64,000 nucleotides of DNA from Nitrospirillum sp034427435 (GTDB taxonomy: Bacteria; Pseudomonadota; Alphaproteobacteria; Azospirillales; Azospirillaceae): positions 2,232,001 to 2,296,000 of the forward strand of contig NZ_JAXQNP010000002.1 of the NCBI RefSeq assembly GCF_034427435.1. Reading direction: 5' to 3'. The position numbers and the translations under genes were made by a program. Positions 8,419-17,340 of this stretch are shown one piece after another; position 1 is the first letter of the stretch; each line of letters opens with the position of its first letter. The notes beneath the pieces are model-generated. The model made no database searches and had not been told where the DNA came from. It was given only the letters and a program-made list of their open reading frames with translations.

Positions 8419-9189
8419 ATGACCGATACCCAGACGGCCTCCCCTGTCGCGCGCCACCAGATCGGCCGCATGCGTTTCGATACCCGTCGGCGCACATTGA
8501 CCGTGACCAGCGTGGCGCACTTGACGCCCAAGATGCTGCGCGTCACCCTGACCTCGCCCGAACTGGCGGACTTCGACAGCCGGGGCGCCGACGACCATAT
8601 CAAGCTGTTCTTCCCCGGCCCGGATGGGCAGGCGCTGATGCGCGACTACACCCCCCGCGCCGTCAGCCGGGCGGACCGCACCCTGACCCTGGACTTCGCC
8701 CTGCATGACGCCGGCCCGGCCACAGCCTGGGCCCTGGGCGCCAAGGTGGGCGACACGCTGGAGATCGGCGGCCCGCGCGGCTCCATGATCGTGCCGGACG
8801 ATTTCGACTGGTATCTGCTGATCGCCGATGAGACGGGCTTGCCCGCCATCGGCCGCCGGCTGGAGGAACTGCGCGCGGGCGTGCCGGTCATCACCGTCGT
8901 CGCCATCGACAGCGATGCCGAACGGCAGACCATCGAGACCAAGGCGCATTGGACGGCTCATTGGGTCACCCGCGACCGCCAGGGCACGGACGACGCGGCC
9001 ACCCTGCGCCGCGCCATCGAGGGCATCCAGCTGCCGCCCGGCGACGGCTATGTCTGGATCGCCGCCGAGGCCACCGTGGCCAAGGCCCTGCGCGCCTTCA
9101 TCCTGGAGGATCTCAAGCACCCGGCGGCCTGGATGCGCGCGGCCGGCTATTGGCTGCGCGGTGAGGCTGGCGCGCACGAGAACCTGTGA
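8419..9189 (+). CDS. Siderophore-interacting protein, YqjH/ViuB-like ferric reductase
   Basis: 256 residues in the siderophore-interacting (SIP) flavoprotein family: an N-terminal FAD-binding barrel containing RDYTPR and a C-terminal NAD(P)H-type domain with LLIADETGLPAIGR and WIAAEATVAKALR. Members use NADPH and FAD to reduce ferric siderophores in the cytosol and release iron. It forms an operon with the YqjI-like PadR gene (4-bp gap), which suggests metal-controlled expression. The translation start is the ATG next to the upstream stop. Confidence 0.88.
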   Translation: MTDTQTASPVARHQIGRMRFDTRRRTLTVTSVAHLTPKMLRVTLTSPELADFDSRGADDHIKLFFPGPDGQALMRDYTPRAVSRADRTLTLDFALHDAGPATAWALGAKVGDTLEIGGPRGSMIVPDDFDWYLLIADETGLPAIGRRLEELRAGVPVITVVAIDSDAERQTIETKAHWTAHWVTRDRQGTDDAATLRRAIEGIQLPPGDGYVWIAAEATVAKALRAFILEDLKHPAAWMRAAGYWLRGEAGAHENL

Positions 9190-9198
9190 GGGAGGCCT

Positions 9199-10362
9199 TC
9201 AGAAGCCGATGACCGCGTTTTCCGCCGGCAACTGCCGTCGGCGCGGTTGGGGGACCTGGCTTGCCGTCCAAGCGCCGCCCGCGTCGGCGGCGGCCGTATC
9301 GGCCACCACACCCAGCAGGGTGAAGGCATCGAAGACGAACGGCAGGCCATCGGTGGCGGCGATATGCCCGCGATCCCCCACCTGGAAATGCAGGTGGGGA
9401 GCATCGGACTGACCGGAGTTGCCCAGCCGGCCGAGCACCTGGCCCTGGCGCACGGCCTGGCCCGGCCGCACCGGGATGCTGCCGGGGATGAGGTGGGCAT
9501 AGGCGGCGTAGGCGCCCCCCTTCAGGCGCAGGATCACCTGGTTGCCGGCGATGGTGTCCAGCGTGACCTTCTGCGCCGGCGGCCGGCCGGGTACATTATC
9601 CGGAAACCCGTCGCGCACGCTCTCGATGACGCCATCGGCAACGGCCAGCACCGCCTGGCCATAGCCGGGCCAGGACTCATTACGCGCCTGGTCTCCCCTG
9701 AACTCCCGCCCGTCCCCGGTCAGCTTCATGAAGTCGATGGCGTAGCGCTCCGGCACCCGCGCCTGGCCGTCCACCACCATGAGGGTGGTCCGGTGGATGG
9801 AGGTGGCGGACAGGCCATTGAAGGCCACCCATCCCGTGCCGGCGACCGGGGCGGAGACGATCACCGGCGGCGTCCGATCCACCGGGACGGCGACCGCCGT
9901 GTTCAGCGTGGTGTCCGGCAGATCGGGCTTGAATGGGGCGATGGTGAGCGCAAGGCGGAGATCCGCCACCGGCGCGTCGTCGCCCAGAGGCAGGTCGAAC
10001 AGGGCGGCGGCGAAGGTGTTGCCCTGTATGACCGTCACCGGCGGCTGGCCGTCACCGGGCGGACGACCGGGCCGCGACAGCAAGGTCGCCAGGGCCGCGT
10101 CCTCAAACCGTGCCAAGGCGGCGGGCTGGGCCGCCGTGCCCAACCGCACGCTCGACAGGGTCATCGGCACCGGCGAAAAGTTGCTGATCAACGCCTCGAA
10201 AACCAGATGGGGACCATCCGTGGCCGGCACCACGCTGGCCGGGCGCAAGATGTGGATGTCCAAAGGCGTAATGGAATGGACGTCAGGCTCCGCCCTGGCG
10301 CCGAAGGCGGCGACCAGCAAACCGCTTAACAAAAGAAGCTGGACGAGAGGATGGCGGACCAT
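9199..10362 (-). CDS. M23-family peptidase-like exported protein
   Basis: 387 residues. ATG 10362 follows AGGAG by seven bases and starts a clear signal peptide (LLLLSGLLVAAFGARA). After an N-terminal domain of unknown role, residues about 205-355 form a LytM/M23 domain with KVTLDTIAGNQVILRLKGG, YAHL, GQVLGRLGNSGQS and the zinc motif HLHFQ. The position usually holding the first zinc histidine reads RYAIDF, so only the aspartate is clear there; some M23 relatives share this form and activity should not be assumed. Expected role is peptidoglycan cleavage or control of other hydrolases in the periplasm. It lies between rnc (same strand, 75 bp) and the convergent yqjH-like gene. Confidence 0.8.
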   Translation of the reverse strand: MVRHPLVQLLLLSGLLVAAFGARAEPDVHSITPLDIHILRPASVVPATDGPHLVFEALISNFSPVPMTLSSVRLGTAAQPAALARFEDAALATLLSRPGRPPGDGQPPVTVIQGNTFAAALFDLPLGDDAPVADLRLALTIAPFKPDLPDTTLNTAVAVPVDRTPPVIVSAPVAGTGWVAFNGLSATSIHRTTLMVVDGQARVPERYAIDFMKLTGDGREFRGDQARNESWPGYGQAVLAVADGVIESVRDGFPDNVPGRPPAQKVTLDTIAGNQVILRLKGGAYAAYAHLIPGSIPVRPGQAVRQGQVLGRLGNSGQSDAPHLHFQVGDRGHIAATDGLPFVFDAFTLLGVVADTAAADAGGAWTASQVPQPRRRQLPAENAVIGF

Positions 10363-10437
10363 GGCGGCTCCTGACGGTGTGGCGCAACCGCAGGATGCCG
10401 CACAAAGTTTCGCCGTCAATGGCCCGCTGTCAAACGC

Positions 10438-11157
10438 CTAGCCCAGACGCTTCAGCATCTCCAGCGCCGCGGCCTTTTCCGCCGCACGCTTGGACGGGCC
10501 GCTGGCGGCCTCGCTGCCCTTGCCCTGCACCGCGACGCGCACGGTGAAGACCGGTTCATGGTCCAGGCCGGTGCGGGACACCTGCTCGTAGACCGGCAGG
10601 GGCAGACCCCGGGCCAGGGCCCATTCCTGCAGGGCGGTCTTGGGCTCCACCGGCGGCAGTTCCGCGGCGTCGATGCGGCCCGACCAGTGCCTGCGGATGA
10701 AGGCAGCGGCCACGTCCAGGCCGCCGTCCAGATACAGGGCGCCGATCACCGCCTCGCAGGCATCCGCCAGGATGGCCGGCTTGGCGCGGCCGCCCGCGTC
10801 GGACTCGCCGGGGGCCAGGCGCAGGTAAAGGCCCAGGTTCAGGGTCTCCGCCACGCCGGCCAGGGCCTCGGCCCGCACCAGGGCGGTATGGCGCTTGGCC
10901 AGGCCGCCCTCGTTCTCCTCGGGGAAGCGCTCCAGCAACCACTGCGCGATGACCAGGCCCAGCACCCGGTCGCCCAGGAATTCCAGCCGCTCATAATGGC
11001 CGGTGGCGGCGCGGGGGCCGCGGCCGATGCCGGCCACGCTGGGGTGCGTCACCGCCTCCAGCAGGTGGCTGGCATCGGTGAAGGTATGCCCCAGGGCCTC
11101 GGCCAGGGTCGCGATGTCGGCGCCGCCGGTGTCCAGCGGGCCAGCGGAGGCGGCCAT
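10438..11157 (-). CDS. rnc: Ribonuclease III
   Basis: 239 residues. The RNase III signature ERLEFLGDRVLGL lies near residue 45, the second acidic cluster is DACEAVIGALYLDGG, and a double-stranded RNA-binding domain (LQEWALARGLPLPVYE ... SKRAAEKAAALEML) closes the protein. It cleaves double-stranded RNA in rRNA precursors and regulatory duplexes. The ATG at 11157 is 4 bp after the lepB stop, so the two genes are translationally close. Confidence 0.96.
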   Translation of the reverse strand: MAASAGPLDTGGADIATLAEALGHTFTDASHLLEAVTHPSVAGIGRGPRAATGHYERLEFLGDRVLGLVIAQWLLERFPEENEGGLAKRHTALVRAEALAGVAETLNLGLYLRLAPGESDAGGRAKPAILADACEAVIGALYLDGGLDVAAAFIRRHWSGRIDAAELPPVEPKTALQEWALARGLPLPVYEQVSRTGLDHEPVFTVRVAVQGKGSEAASGPSKRAAEKAAALEMLKRLG

Positions 11158-11161
11158 GGCG

Positions 11162-11938
11162 TCAGTGCGCCTTGTTGAAGATCTGGCCGAAGCGGATGGA
11201 CGTCGGCCACTTCCAGAACTCCCAGAAGTGCACGCCCTCCTCCAGCGAGAAGAACTTGAACTGGGCCTTGCCCACCACGTTCTCCAGCGGAACGTAGCCG
11301 ACGACATTCAGGACGCGGCTGTCCTGGCTGTTGTCGCGGTTGTCGCCCATGCAGAAGATGTGGCCTTCGGGCACGGTGTAGACCGGCGTGTTGTCCAGCC
11401 CGCCATCGTCGCCCATGATCTCGATGATGGTGTGCTTGACGCCGTTGGGCAGGGTTTCGATGTAGCGCGGCACGGCGCTCTCGCGGCCGAACGGCGTTTC
11501 CATGGTGTAGTCCTCGATCCGCTCGCGCTTCACCGGCTCACCGTTGATGTGCAGGATGCCGTCGATCATCTGGATGCGGTCGCCGGGCAGGCCGATGACG
11601 CGCTTGATGTAATCCTGGCTGGTGTCGGTCGGCAGGCGGAAGACCACCACGTCGCCCCGCTCCGGCACGCTGCCGAAGATGCGGCCGTGGAACAGCGGCA
11701 GGCCCAGCGGCAGGGAAAAGCGGCTGTAGCCGTAGCTGAACTTGGACACGAAGACGTAGTCGCCGATGAGCAGCGTCGGGATCATGGAACCCGAGGGGAT
11801 GTTGAACGGCTCGAACGCCACGGTCCGCACGCCCAGCGCGATGATCAGGGCGTAGATGACGGTCCGCACCACATCACCCCAGCTTTCGGCCTGGGGCTGG
11901 GGGGCCGCGCGGCTGACGCGGTCATTCTGCTGGCTCAT
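11162..11938 (-). CDS. lepB: Signal peptidase I
   Basis: 258 residues with one N-terminal membrane segment (VVRTVIYALIIALGVRTVAF). Box B PSGSMIPTL supplies the catalytic serine, and box D YIKRVIGLPGDRI the general-base lysine; box E GDNRDNSQDSR is near the end. It removes signal peptides from exported proteins at the outer face of the inner membrane. The start ATG at 11938 was chosen because the longer frame upstream has no conserved content and overlaps acpS. Organised as acpS-lepB-rnc. Confidence 0.96.
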   Translation of the reverse strand: MSQQNDRVSRAAPQPQAESWGDVVRTVIYALIIALGVRTVAFEPFNIPSGSMIPTLLIGDYVFVSKFSYGYSRFSLPLGLPLFHGRIFGSVPERGDVVVFRLPTDTSQDYIKRVIGLPGDRIQMIDGILHINGEPVKRERIEDYTMETPFGRESAVPRYIETLPNGVKHTIIEIMGDDGGLDNTPVYTVPEGHIFCMGDNRDNSQDSRVLNVVGYVPLENVVGKAQFKFFSLEEGVHFWEFWKWPTSIRFGQIFNKAH

Positions 11939-11996
11939 GGAACGAAACAACCTCGTAAGAGTGGGTGGCACCGATCTAGCGGGCCCACCGGGATTT

Positions 11997-12464
11997 TCAA
12001 GCGATACCGTTGGCGGCGCCATCGGCCGGGGCCGGCGTCGCCGTGATGATGACGAAGGCTTCGGCCAGGGGCGGCTCATCCGTCAGCGTCAAAAAAATTT
12101 GCGCCACCATGCCCGGTGGCGTCATCGCCCGCAACCTCTCCAGGGCCCCGCCCGTGAGACATAGTGTCGGCTGGCCGCTGGGCAGGTTGATGACGCCCAT
12201 GTCCTTGTGGAAGACGCCCTCGCGGAAGCCGGTGCCCAACGCCTTGGAACACGCCTCCTTGGCGGCGAAGCGCTTGGCGTAGCTGGCGGCGCGGCCATTG
12301 GACTTGGCGCGGCGCTCCGACTTCGCCTGTTCGACATCGGTGAACACCCGCTCGACAAAGCGCTGGCCGAAGCGCGCCAGCGTCTTTTCGATGCGGGTGA
12401 TGTCGATCAGGTCGTTGCCGATGCCCAGGATCAGGGCCCCGGGCTGGAAAGCGGCGCCCCTCAT
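11997..12464 (-). CDS. acpS: Holo-[acyl-carrier-protein] synthase
   Basis: 155 residues. Transfers 4'-phosphopantetheine from CoA to the serine of acyl carrier protein. Magnesium-binding residues are visible in GIGNDLIDITRIE and FAAKEACSKALGTG. The C-terminus is about 25 residues longer than usual, ending in an Ala/Pro-rich tail. The ATG at 12464 overlaps the pdxJ stop in an ATGA arrangement, typical of coupled translation; the pdxJ-acpS pairing is widely conserved. Confidence 0.95.
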   Translation of the reverse strand: MRGAAFQPGALILGIGNDLIDITRIEKTLARFGQRFVERVFTDVEQAKSERRAKSNGRAASYAKRFAAKEACSKALGTGFREGVFHKDMGVINLPSGQPTLCLTGGALERLRAMTPPGMVAQIFLTLTDEPPLAEAFVIITATPAPADGAANGIA

Positions 12465-13216
12465 CAGGAGGCCCGCGCCCCGTCCATCAGGGCGCGCATC
12501 TGGCGGATGGCGGCCTCCAGCCCCACGAACACGGCCTCCCCCACCAGGAAATGGCCGATGTTCAACTCGCGTACCGGCGGCAGGGCCGCCACGGGCACGA
12601 CATTGTCAAAGCGCAGGCCGTGGCCGGCGTGGCATTCCAGCCCGATCGCGGCGGCGTGGGCCGCCGCCTCGGCCAGGCGCGCCAGTTCGCTCTCGACGGT
12701 GGCGGCGTCCTCGGCATCGGCATAGCGGCCGGTGTGCAGTTCCACCACCGGCGCGCCGATGCGGCGCGCGGCGTCCAACTGCGCCCGCTCCGGCGCGATG
12801 AACAGCGACACCCGCACGCCGGCGTCGTTCAGGCGGCCGACGATGGGCGCCAGGTGGTCGAAACCGCCAACCACGTCCAGCCCGCCCTCGGTCGTGCGCT
12901 CCTGCCGGCGCTCCGGCACCAGGCAGGCGGCATGGGGACGGTGGCGCAGGGCGATGGCCAGCATCTCCTCCGTCGCCGCCATCTCCAGGTTCAGGGGCAG
13001 CGAAATCTCCGACATCAGGCGGTCGATATCGCTGTCCCGGATGTGGCGCCGGTCCTCGCGCAGATGGGCGGTGATGCCGTCGGCGCCGGCGTCGGCGGCC
13101 AGGTGGGCAGCGCGCAACACATCGGGATGAGCGCCGCCCCGCGCGTTGCGGATGGTGGCGACGTGGTCGATGTTGACGCCCAGGCGCAAGCGCTGGCTCT
13201 GGGGTTCAGACGTCAT
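12464..13216 (-). CDS. pdxJ: Pyridoxine 5'-phosphate synthase
   Basis: 250 residues. Condenses 3-amino-1-hydroxyacetone 1-phosphate with deoxyxylulose 5-phosphate in vitamin B6 synthesis. Family motifs are complete: GVNIDHVATIRNARGG at the N-terminus, ITAHLREDRRHI, ELHTGRYA and CHAGHGLRFDNV. The start at ATG 13216 puts the conserved LRLGVNIDH near residue 10. One base separates it from the DUF2062 stop upstream. Confidence 0.96.
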   Translation of the reverse strand: MTSEPQSQRLRLGVNIDHVATIRNARGGAHPDVLRAAHLAADAGADGITAHLREDRRHIRDSDIDRLMSEISLPLNLEMAATEEMLAIALRHRPHAACLVPERRQERTTEGGLDVVGGFDHLAPIVGRLNDAGVRVSLFIAPERAQLDAARRIGAPVVELHTGRYADAEDAATVESELARLAEAAAHAAAIGLECHAGHGLRFDNVVPVAALPPVRELNIGHFLVGEAVFVGLEAAIRQMRALMDGARAS

Positions 13217-13217
13217 A

Positions 13218-13775
13218 TCAGTCTCCGACCGGCCTGGGCTCATGCCCCAGGACCGGATGTTGGTGGCTGGCGGCGATACGATGATGCTTGTAACGCGCGA
13301 TCAAGGGCCGCAGCACCAGAAAAACCAGGGGCCAGGTCAGGGCGGCGGACAGGAATCCGCCCACCGTCATGGGGGCCACGACCTGCCAGGCGCTGTGGCG
13401 CAGCACGTGCCAGGACAGCTCCATGGGCCCATGGCCAGGGTGCATGTGCAGCACGAAGCATCCCAGACGATAGGTGGCCAGCCAGATAAAGGGCCAGGTC
13501 ACCGGATTGCCGAACAGGGTGCCCAGCAGCGAGGCGGCGATCGACCCGCGCAACAGCCAGGCCAGCGCGATGGACAGGGGGAAATGGACGCCCATGAACG
13601 GCGTCATCGCCATGGCCACGCCGCTGGCGAAACCGGCGGAGATGCCGTACGGCGTCCCCGGCACCCGGCCGACGCGATGCATCCAATAGCGTCCGGCGCG
13701 GCGCCAGCCCATCCTCGGCCAGAAGGTCTCCTTCACGGCTTCAGCGAACGGCCTTTTTTCACGTCGGCGGAACAT
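13218..13775 (-). CDS. DUF2062 membrane protein
   Basis: 185 residues starting MFRRREKRPF. DUF2062 proteins are small inner-membrane proteins with a conserved Gly-rich core; here the region RVPGTPYGISAGFASGVAMAMTPFMG..HFPLSIALAWLLRG..LGTLFGNPVTWPFIW contains at least two hydrophobic spans, and a third span precedes the charged C-terminus. Biochemical role is unknown. Its place between rsh and pdxJ is common in alphaproteobacteria. Confidence 0.88.
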   Translation of the reverse strand: MFRRREKRPFAEAVKETFWPRMGWRRAGRYWMHRVGRVPGTPYGISAGFASGVAMAMTPFMGVHFPLSIALAWLLRGSIAASLLGTLFGNPVTWPFIWLATYRLGCFVLHMHPGHGPMELSWHVLRHSAWQVVAPMTVGGFLSAALTWPLVFLVLRPLIARYKHHRIAASHQHPVLGHEPRPVGD

Positions 13776-13978
13776 AAGCCTGCTGCCTCTGGGATAAGGT
13801 AGTCGCGGCCCAATACGGGCCCCGGACAAACTTGCACAGTCACAAACCTGCACTGTTTTAGACCTGGGCACGGCGCCACGCCAGTGCCGTATGCCTTTCG
13901 TCTAAGCCGTTCCGCCCAAGCCGTTCTGCCCGAGCCGTTTTGCCCGAGCCGGCTACGGCGCCTCCCCAAGCCCGCGCG

Positions 13979-16156
13979 TCAGCGCCCCCGCGCCCGGTCG
14001 ACGGAATTGATGACCGGCGTGGCCCGCAGCGCGGCGATGATATTGGTCAGATGCTTCACGTCATGCACGTCGATATCGATCAACATCTCGAAAAAGTCGG
14101 TCGTGCGGTGGGTGATCTTGAGGTTGGTGATGTTGCCGGCGTTCTTGCCGATGACCGTGGACACGGTGCCCAGGCTGCCCGGCTCATTGGCCACCACCAC
14201 GGTGATGCGGCCGACCTTCTCGTCGGCCCCGTCCATCTCGTTGTCCCAGGAGACGTCGATCCACCGCTCCGGACTGTCGTGGAAACTTTCCAGCGTCTCG
14301 CAATCAATGGTGTGGATGGTGACGCCCTTGCCGGTGGTGACGATGCCGACAATGCGGTCCCCCGGCAGTGGGTGGCAGCAGCGGGCGTAATGCACCGCCA
14401 TGCCCGGGATCAGGCCCTTGATGGGCAGCGGGCTGTCCTTGCCCTTGGGCTTGGTGGTCTTGCCGCGCGTCAGCTGGACGACCTTCTCGTCCGGCGTGAT
14501 CTGCTGCACCGCCTTGTGCCCGGGGAAGACGGCGTTGAACACGTCGCGGGCACCGGCCAAGCCGGCACCGATGGCGGCGATCAGGTCGTCGACCGCCTGG
14601 TACTGGAAGATCTTGAGGACACCATCCAGCGCCTTGTCGGAATAGTCGTAGCCTTCCTGCCGGAAGATCTTCTGCACCATGGCCCGGCCCAGCTCGATAT
14701 GCTGGGCGCGCTGCTGGGTGCGGATATAGCGGCGGATACGGGCCCGGGCCTTGCCGGTGACGACGAAGTTTTCCCAGTCCGGCGACGGCGTCTGCGCCTT
14801 GCTGGTGACGACCTCCACCTGGTCGCCATTCTGCAATTGGCTGCGCAGCGGCTGGATGCGGCCGTTGATCTTGGCGCCGACGCAGGTGTCGCCGATCTGG
14901 CTGTGCACGGCGTAGGCGAAGTCGACCGGCGTGGCGCCGCGCGGCAAGGCGATCAGGTCGCCCTTGGGCGTGAAGCAGAACACCTGGTCCTGGAACAGCT
15001 CCAGCTTGGTGTGCTCCAGGAACTCTTCCGGCCGGACCGCGTGCTCCAGGATGTCCAGCAGTTCCCGCAGCCAGCGGTACTGCCGGCCCTCGGTCTTGGG
15101 CTGGCTGCCGTCCTGCTTGTAGGCCCAGTGGGCGGCGACACCCAGCTCGGACACCTCGTGCATTTCGATGGTGCGGATCTGCACCTCGATGCGCTGGCGC
15201 TCGGGGCCGATGACGGTGGTGTGCAGCGAACGATAGCCGTTCGGCTTGGGCGTGGAGACGTAGTCCTTGAAGCGGCCGGGCACCACCGGATAATGGGCGT
15301 GGATGACACCCAGGGCCTGATAGCACTGCTCGATGGACTCGACGGTGACGCGGAAGGCCATGACGTCGGACAACTGCTCGAACGTCACATTCTTGCGCTG
15401 CATCTTGCGCCAGATGGAATAGGGCGCCTTGCGCCGGCCCGACACGGTGGCCTTGGGCAGGCCGCCGTCGTGCAGGGTGTCCACCAGCTCATGAATGATG
15501 CGGTCGACGCGGCCGGCGCCCTGCTCTTCCAGGTCCTGCAGGCGCTTGGTGATGCTGTCGTAGGCGTCCGGGTTCAATTCCTTGAACGCCAGTTCCTCCA
15601 ACTGATCCTTCCAGCGTTGGATGCCGATGCGCTCCGCCAGCGGCGCGTAGATTTCCAGCGTCTCGCGGGCGATGCGCTTGCGCTTCTCCGGCTTCGATAG
15701 GTAGTGCAGCGTCTGCATGTTGTGCAGACGATCGGCCAACTTCACCAGCAGGACGCGGATATCTTCCGACATCGCCAGCACCAGCTTGCGGAAGTTTTCC
15801 GCCTGCTTGGACTGGTCGCTTTCCAGGTTCTGCAGCTCGATGCGCGACAACTTGGTCACGCCATCCACCAGGCGCGCGATCTCCGGCCCGAACAGGCGCT
15901 GCACCTCGTCCAAGGTGGTCAGCGTGTCCTCGACCGTGTCGTGCAGCAGCGCCGTGATGATGGAGGCACTGTCCAGCTTCAGCTGGGTCAGCAGGCCCGC
16001 CACCTCCAGGGGGTGGGAGAAGTAGGGGTCGCCGGAAGCGCGCTTCTGCGACCCATGCGCCTTCATCGAGAAGACATAGGCGCGGTTGAGCTTGTCCTCG
16101 TCCGCATTCGGATCGTAGGAGCGGACACGCTCAACCAATTCGTATTGACGCATCAT
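13979..16156 (-). CDS. rsh: Bifunctional (p)ppGpp synthetase/hydrolase, RelA/SpoT homologue
   Basis: About 725 residues, the usual length of the single Rsh enzyme of alphaproteobacteria. Visible domains: HD hydrolase (HPLEVAGLL, LLHDTVEDT), synthetase (GRFKDYVSTPKPNGYRSLHT), TGS (FTPKGDLIALPRGATPVDFA), helical region, and a C-terminal ACT domain (GSLGTVSTVIGKNAGNI). It makes and degrades the stringent-response alarmone. Two adjacent ATGs (16156 and 16153) are possible starts; neither has a strong Shine-Dalgarno. It follows rpoZ on the same strand. Confidence 0.95.
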   Translation of the reverse strand: MMRQYELVERVRSYDPNADEDKLNRAYVFSMKAHGSQKRASGDPYFSHPLEVAGLLTQLKLDSASIITALLHDTVEDTLTTLDEVQRLFGPEIARLVDGVTKLSRIELQNLESDQSKQAENFRKLVLAMSEDIRVLLVKLADRLHNMQTLHYLSKPEKRKRIARETLEIYAPLAERIGIQRWKDQLEELAFKELNPDAYDSITKRLQDLEEQGAGRVDRIIHELVDTLHDGGLPKATVSGRRKAPYSIWRKMQRKNVTFEQLSDVMAFRVTVESIEQCYQALGVIHAHYPVVPGRFKDYVSTPKPNGYRSLHTTVIGPERQRIEVQIRTIEMHEVSELGVAAHWAYKQDGSQPKTEGRQYRWLRELLDILEHAVRPEEFLEHTKLELFQDQVFCFTPKGDLIALPRGATPVDFAYAVHSQIGDTCVGAKINGRIQPLRSQLQNGDQVEVVTSKAQTPSPDWENFVVTGKARARIRRYIRTQQRAQHIELGRAMVQKIFRQEGYDYSDKALDGVLKIFQYQAVDDLIAAIGAGLAGARDVFNAVFPGHKAVQQITPDEKVVQLTRGKTTKPKGKDSPLPIKGLIPGMAVHYARCCHPLPGDRIVGIVTTGKGVTIHTIDCETLESFHDSPERWIDVSWDNEMDGADEKVGRITVVVANEPGSLGTVSTVIGKNAGNITNLKITHRTTDFFEMLIDIDVHDVKHLTNIIAALRATPVINSVDRARGR

Positions 16157-16193
16157 GGGCGCCCCGCCCGGCCCCAGGCCTGGTCGGCACAAA

Positions 16194-16219
16194 CGGACGC
16201 GAGCGGGCGCCCGCGTCCG
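16194..16219 (-). terminator. Hairpin between rpoZ and rsh
   Basis: A perfect 8-bp stem CGGACGCG / CGCGTCCG encloses a GC-rich loop and is followed on the minus strand by TTTGTG. It could end part of the rpoZ transcripts before rsh, or act as an attenuator. Confidence 0.5.
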
Positions 16220-16291
16220 ATCAGGGCGTTATCCATGGAAAAACAGGGAAAGGGGACGGGACGCTTAGCCACGACCTGCCCCATCACCGGC

Positions 16292-16678
16292 TCAGAGGCC
16301 CTCGTCGTCGCCGAGGTCGTCGCCCTGCGCCAGATCTTCGGCGGCATCGCCTTCACCGCCCAGCTCGTCATCCTCGCCGGCGGCACCCTGCACAGCCCAA
16401 GCCTGCTCACCGGCCATCAGCTCGATGATCTCTTCCTCGGGCTCATCCTGCTCCTGGACGCGCTGATGCCCCTTGATCAGGGAGTTCTTCAGGCTGTCCA
16501 GCACCACCGTCTCGTCCGCGATCTCGCGCAGGGCGACGACCGGGTTCTTGTCGTTGTCGCGATCAACCGACAGCGGCGCGCCGGCCGCGACGTCCCGCGC
16601 CCGCTGGGCCGCCATCATCACCAGCTCAAACCGGTTCGGAACCTTCAGGACGCAATCTTCAACGGTAACGCGGGCCAT
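16292..16678 (-). CDS. rpoZ: RNA polymerase omega subunit
   Basis: 128 residues. Starts MARVTVEDCVLKVPNRFELVMMAAQRARDVAAG in the conserved omega fold (shown here only as the motifs VEDC, NRFELV and AAQRAR), with ALREIADETV completing the core. The last 50 residues are highly acidic, as in other alphaproteobacterial omegas. It helps assemble the core enzyme and is one of the ppGpp contact sites, which fits its position before rsh. Confidence 0.94.
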   Translation of the reverse strand: MARVTVEDCVLKVPNRFELVMMAAQRARDVAAGAPLSVDRDNDKNPVVALREIADETVVLDSLKNSLIKGHQRVQEQDEPEEEIIELMAGEQAWAVQGAAGEDDELGGEGDAAEDLAQGDDLGDDEGL

Positions 16679-16848
16679 GCCTTGCTCACTCCAACAACGA
16701 AACGGGGGCCGGAAAAACCGACACCAAACACCATCCCATAGTTATACGGGCCCGGTTTCCCGGTTGCAAGGAAGCCGACAAGCACCGGATCGCATTCCTG
16801 CGTTACCGGGCCAGCCATGCCTCGCGCCCTGTATGAGACTCGGGGCGC

Positions 16849-17340
16849 TCACCCGCCAATGCGCTCGGTGATCTGGCCAGGCGGCAGCGCCGCCACCAGG
16901 GCCGCCACATCCAGACCCAGGAGGGGATGGCGCCAGCCCGGCGCCACGTCCCGCAGCGGCAGCAGGACGAAGGCGCGCTGGTGCATGCGGGGATGGGGCA
17001 GGTGTGGCCCATGCTCCCGGACCTGGTCATGATAGGCCAAGAGATCCAGATCCAGCCCCCGCGCCTCGTTCACGTGGCGGCGGACCCGCCCGAAGCTGGC
17101 CTCGACCGTGTGCAGCAGGGCCAGCAGCGCCGGGGCGTCCAGGTCCGTTTCCACCCGCAGGACGCCATTCACGTACCACGGTTGGTCCGACGCGGGCACG
17201 GGCGCGCTCCGATACCAGGGGGACACCGCCGCGACCGTCACCCCTTCCCCCTCCAGCGCGCGCACCGCGGCCGCCACCACGTCCGCAGGGCCGCCGATGC
17301 CGGGAACGGACAGGTTGGAGCCCACACCCAACAAAATCAT
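16849..17340 (-). CDS. folK: HPPK, folate biosynthesis pyrophosphokinase
   Basis: 163 residues. Transfers pyrophosphate from ATP to 6-hydroxymethyl-7,8-dihydropterin. Motifs: LGVGSNL at the start, SPWYRSAPV, the family signature RGLDLDLLAYHDQ, and HPRMHQRAFVLLPL. The ATG at 17340 has GAGGA 8 bases upstream. It lies before rpoZ on the same strand, 170 bp away. Confidence 0.94.
   Translation of the reverse strand: MILLGVGSNLSVPGIGGPADVVAAAVRALEGEGVTVAAVSPWYRSAPVPASDQPWYVNGVLRVETDLDAPALLALLHTVEASFGRVRRHVNEARGLDLDLLAYHDQVREHGPHLPHPRMHQRAFVLLPLRDVAPGWRHPLLGLDVAALVAALPPGQITERIGG

Noticed and set aside
13940..15700. 586-codon frame opposite rsh
   Set aside because: Antisense artefact of the rsh gene.
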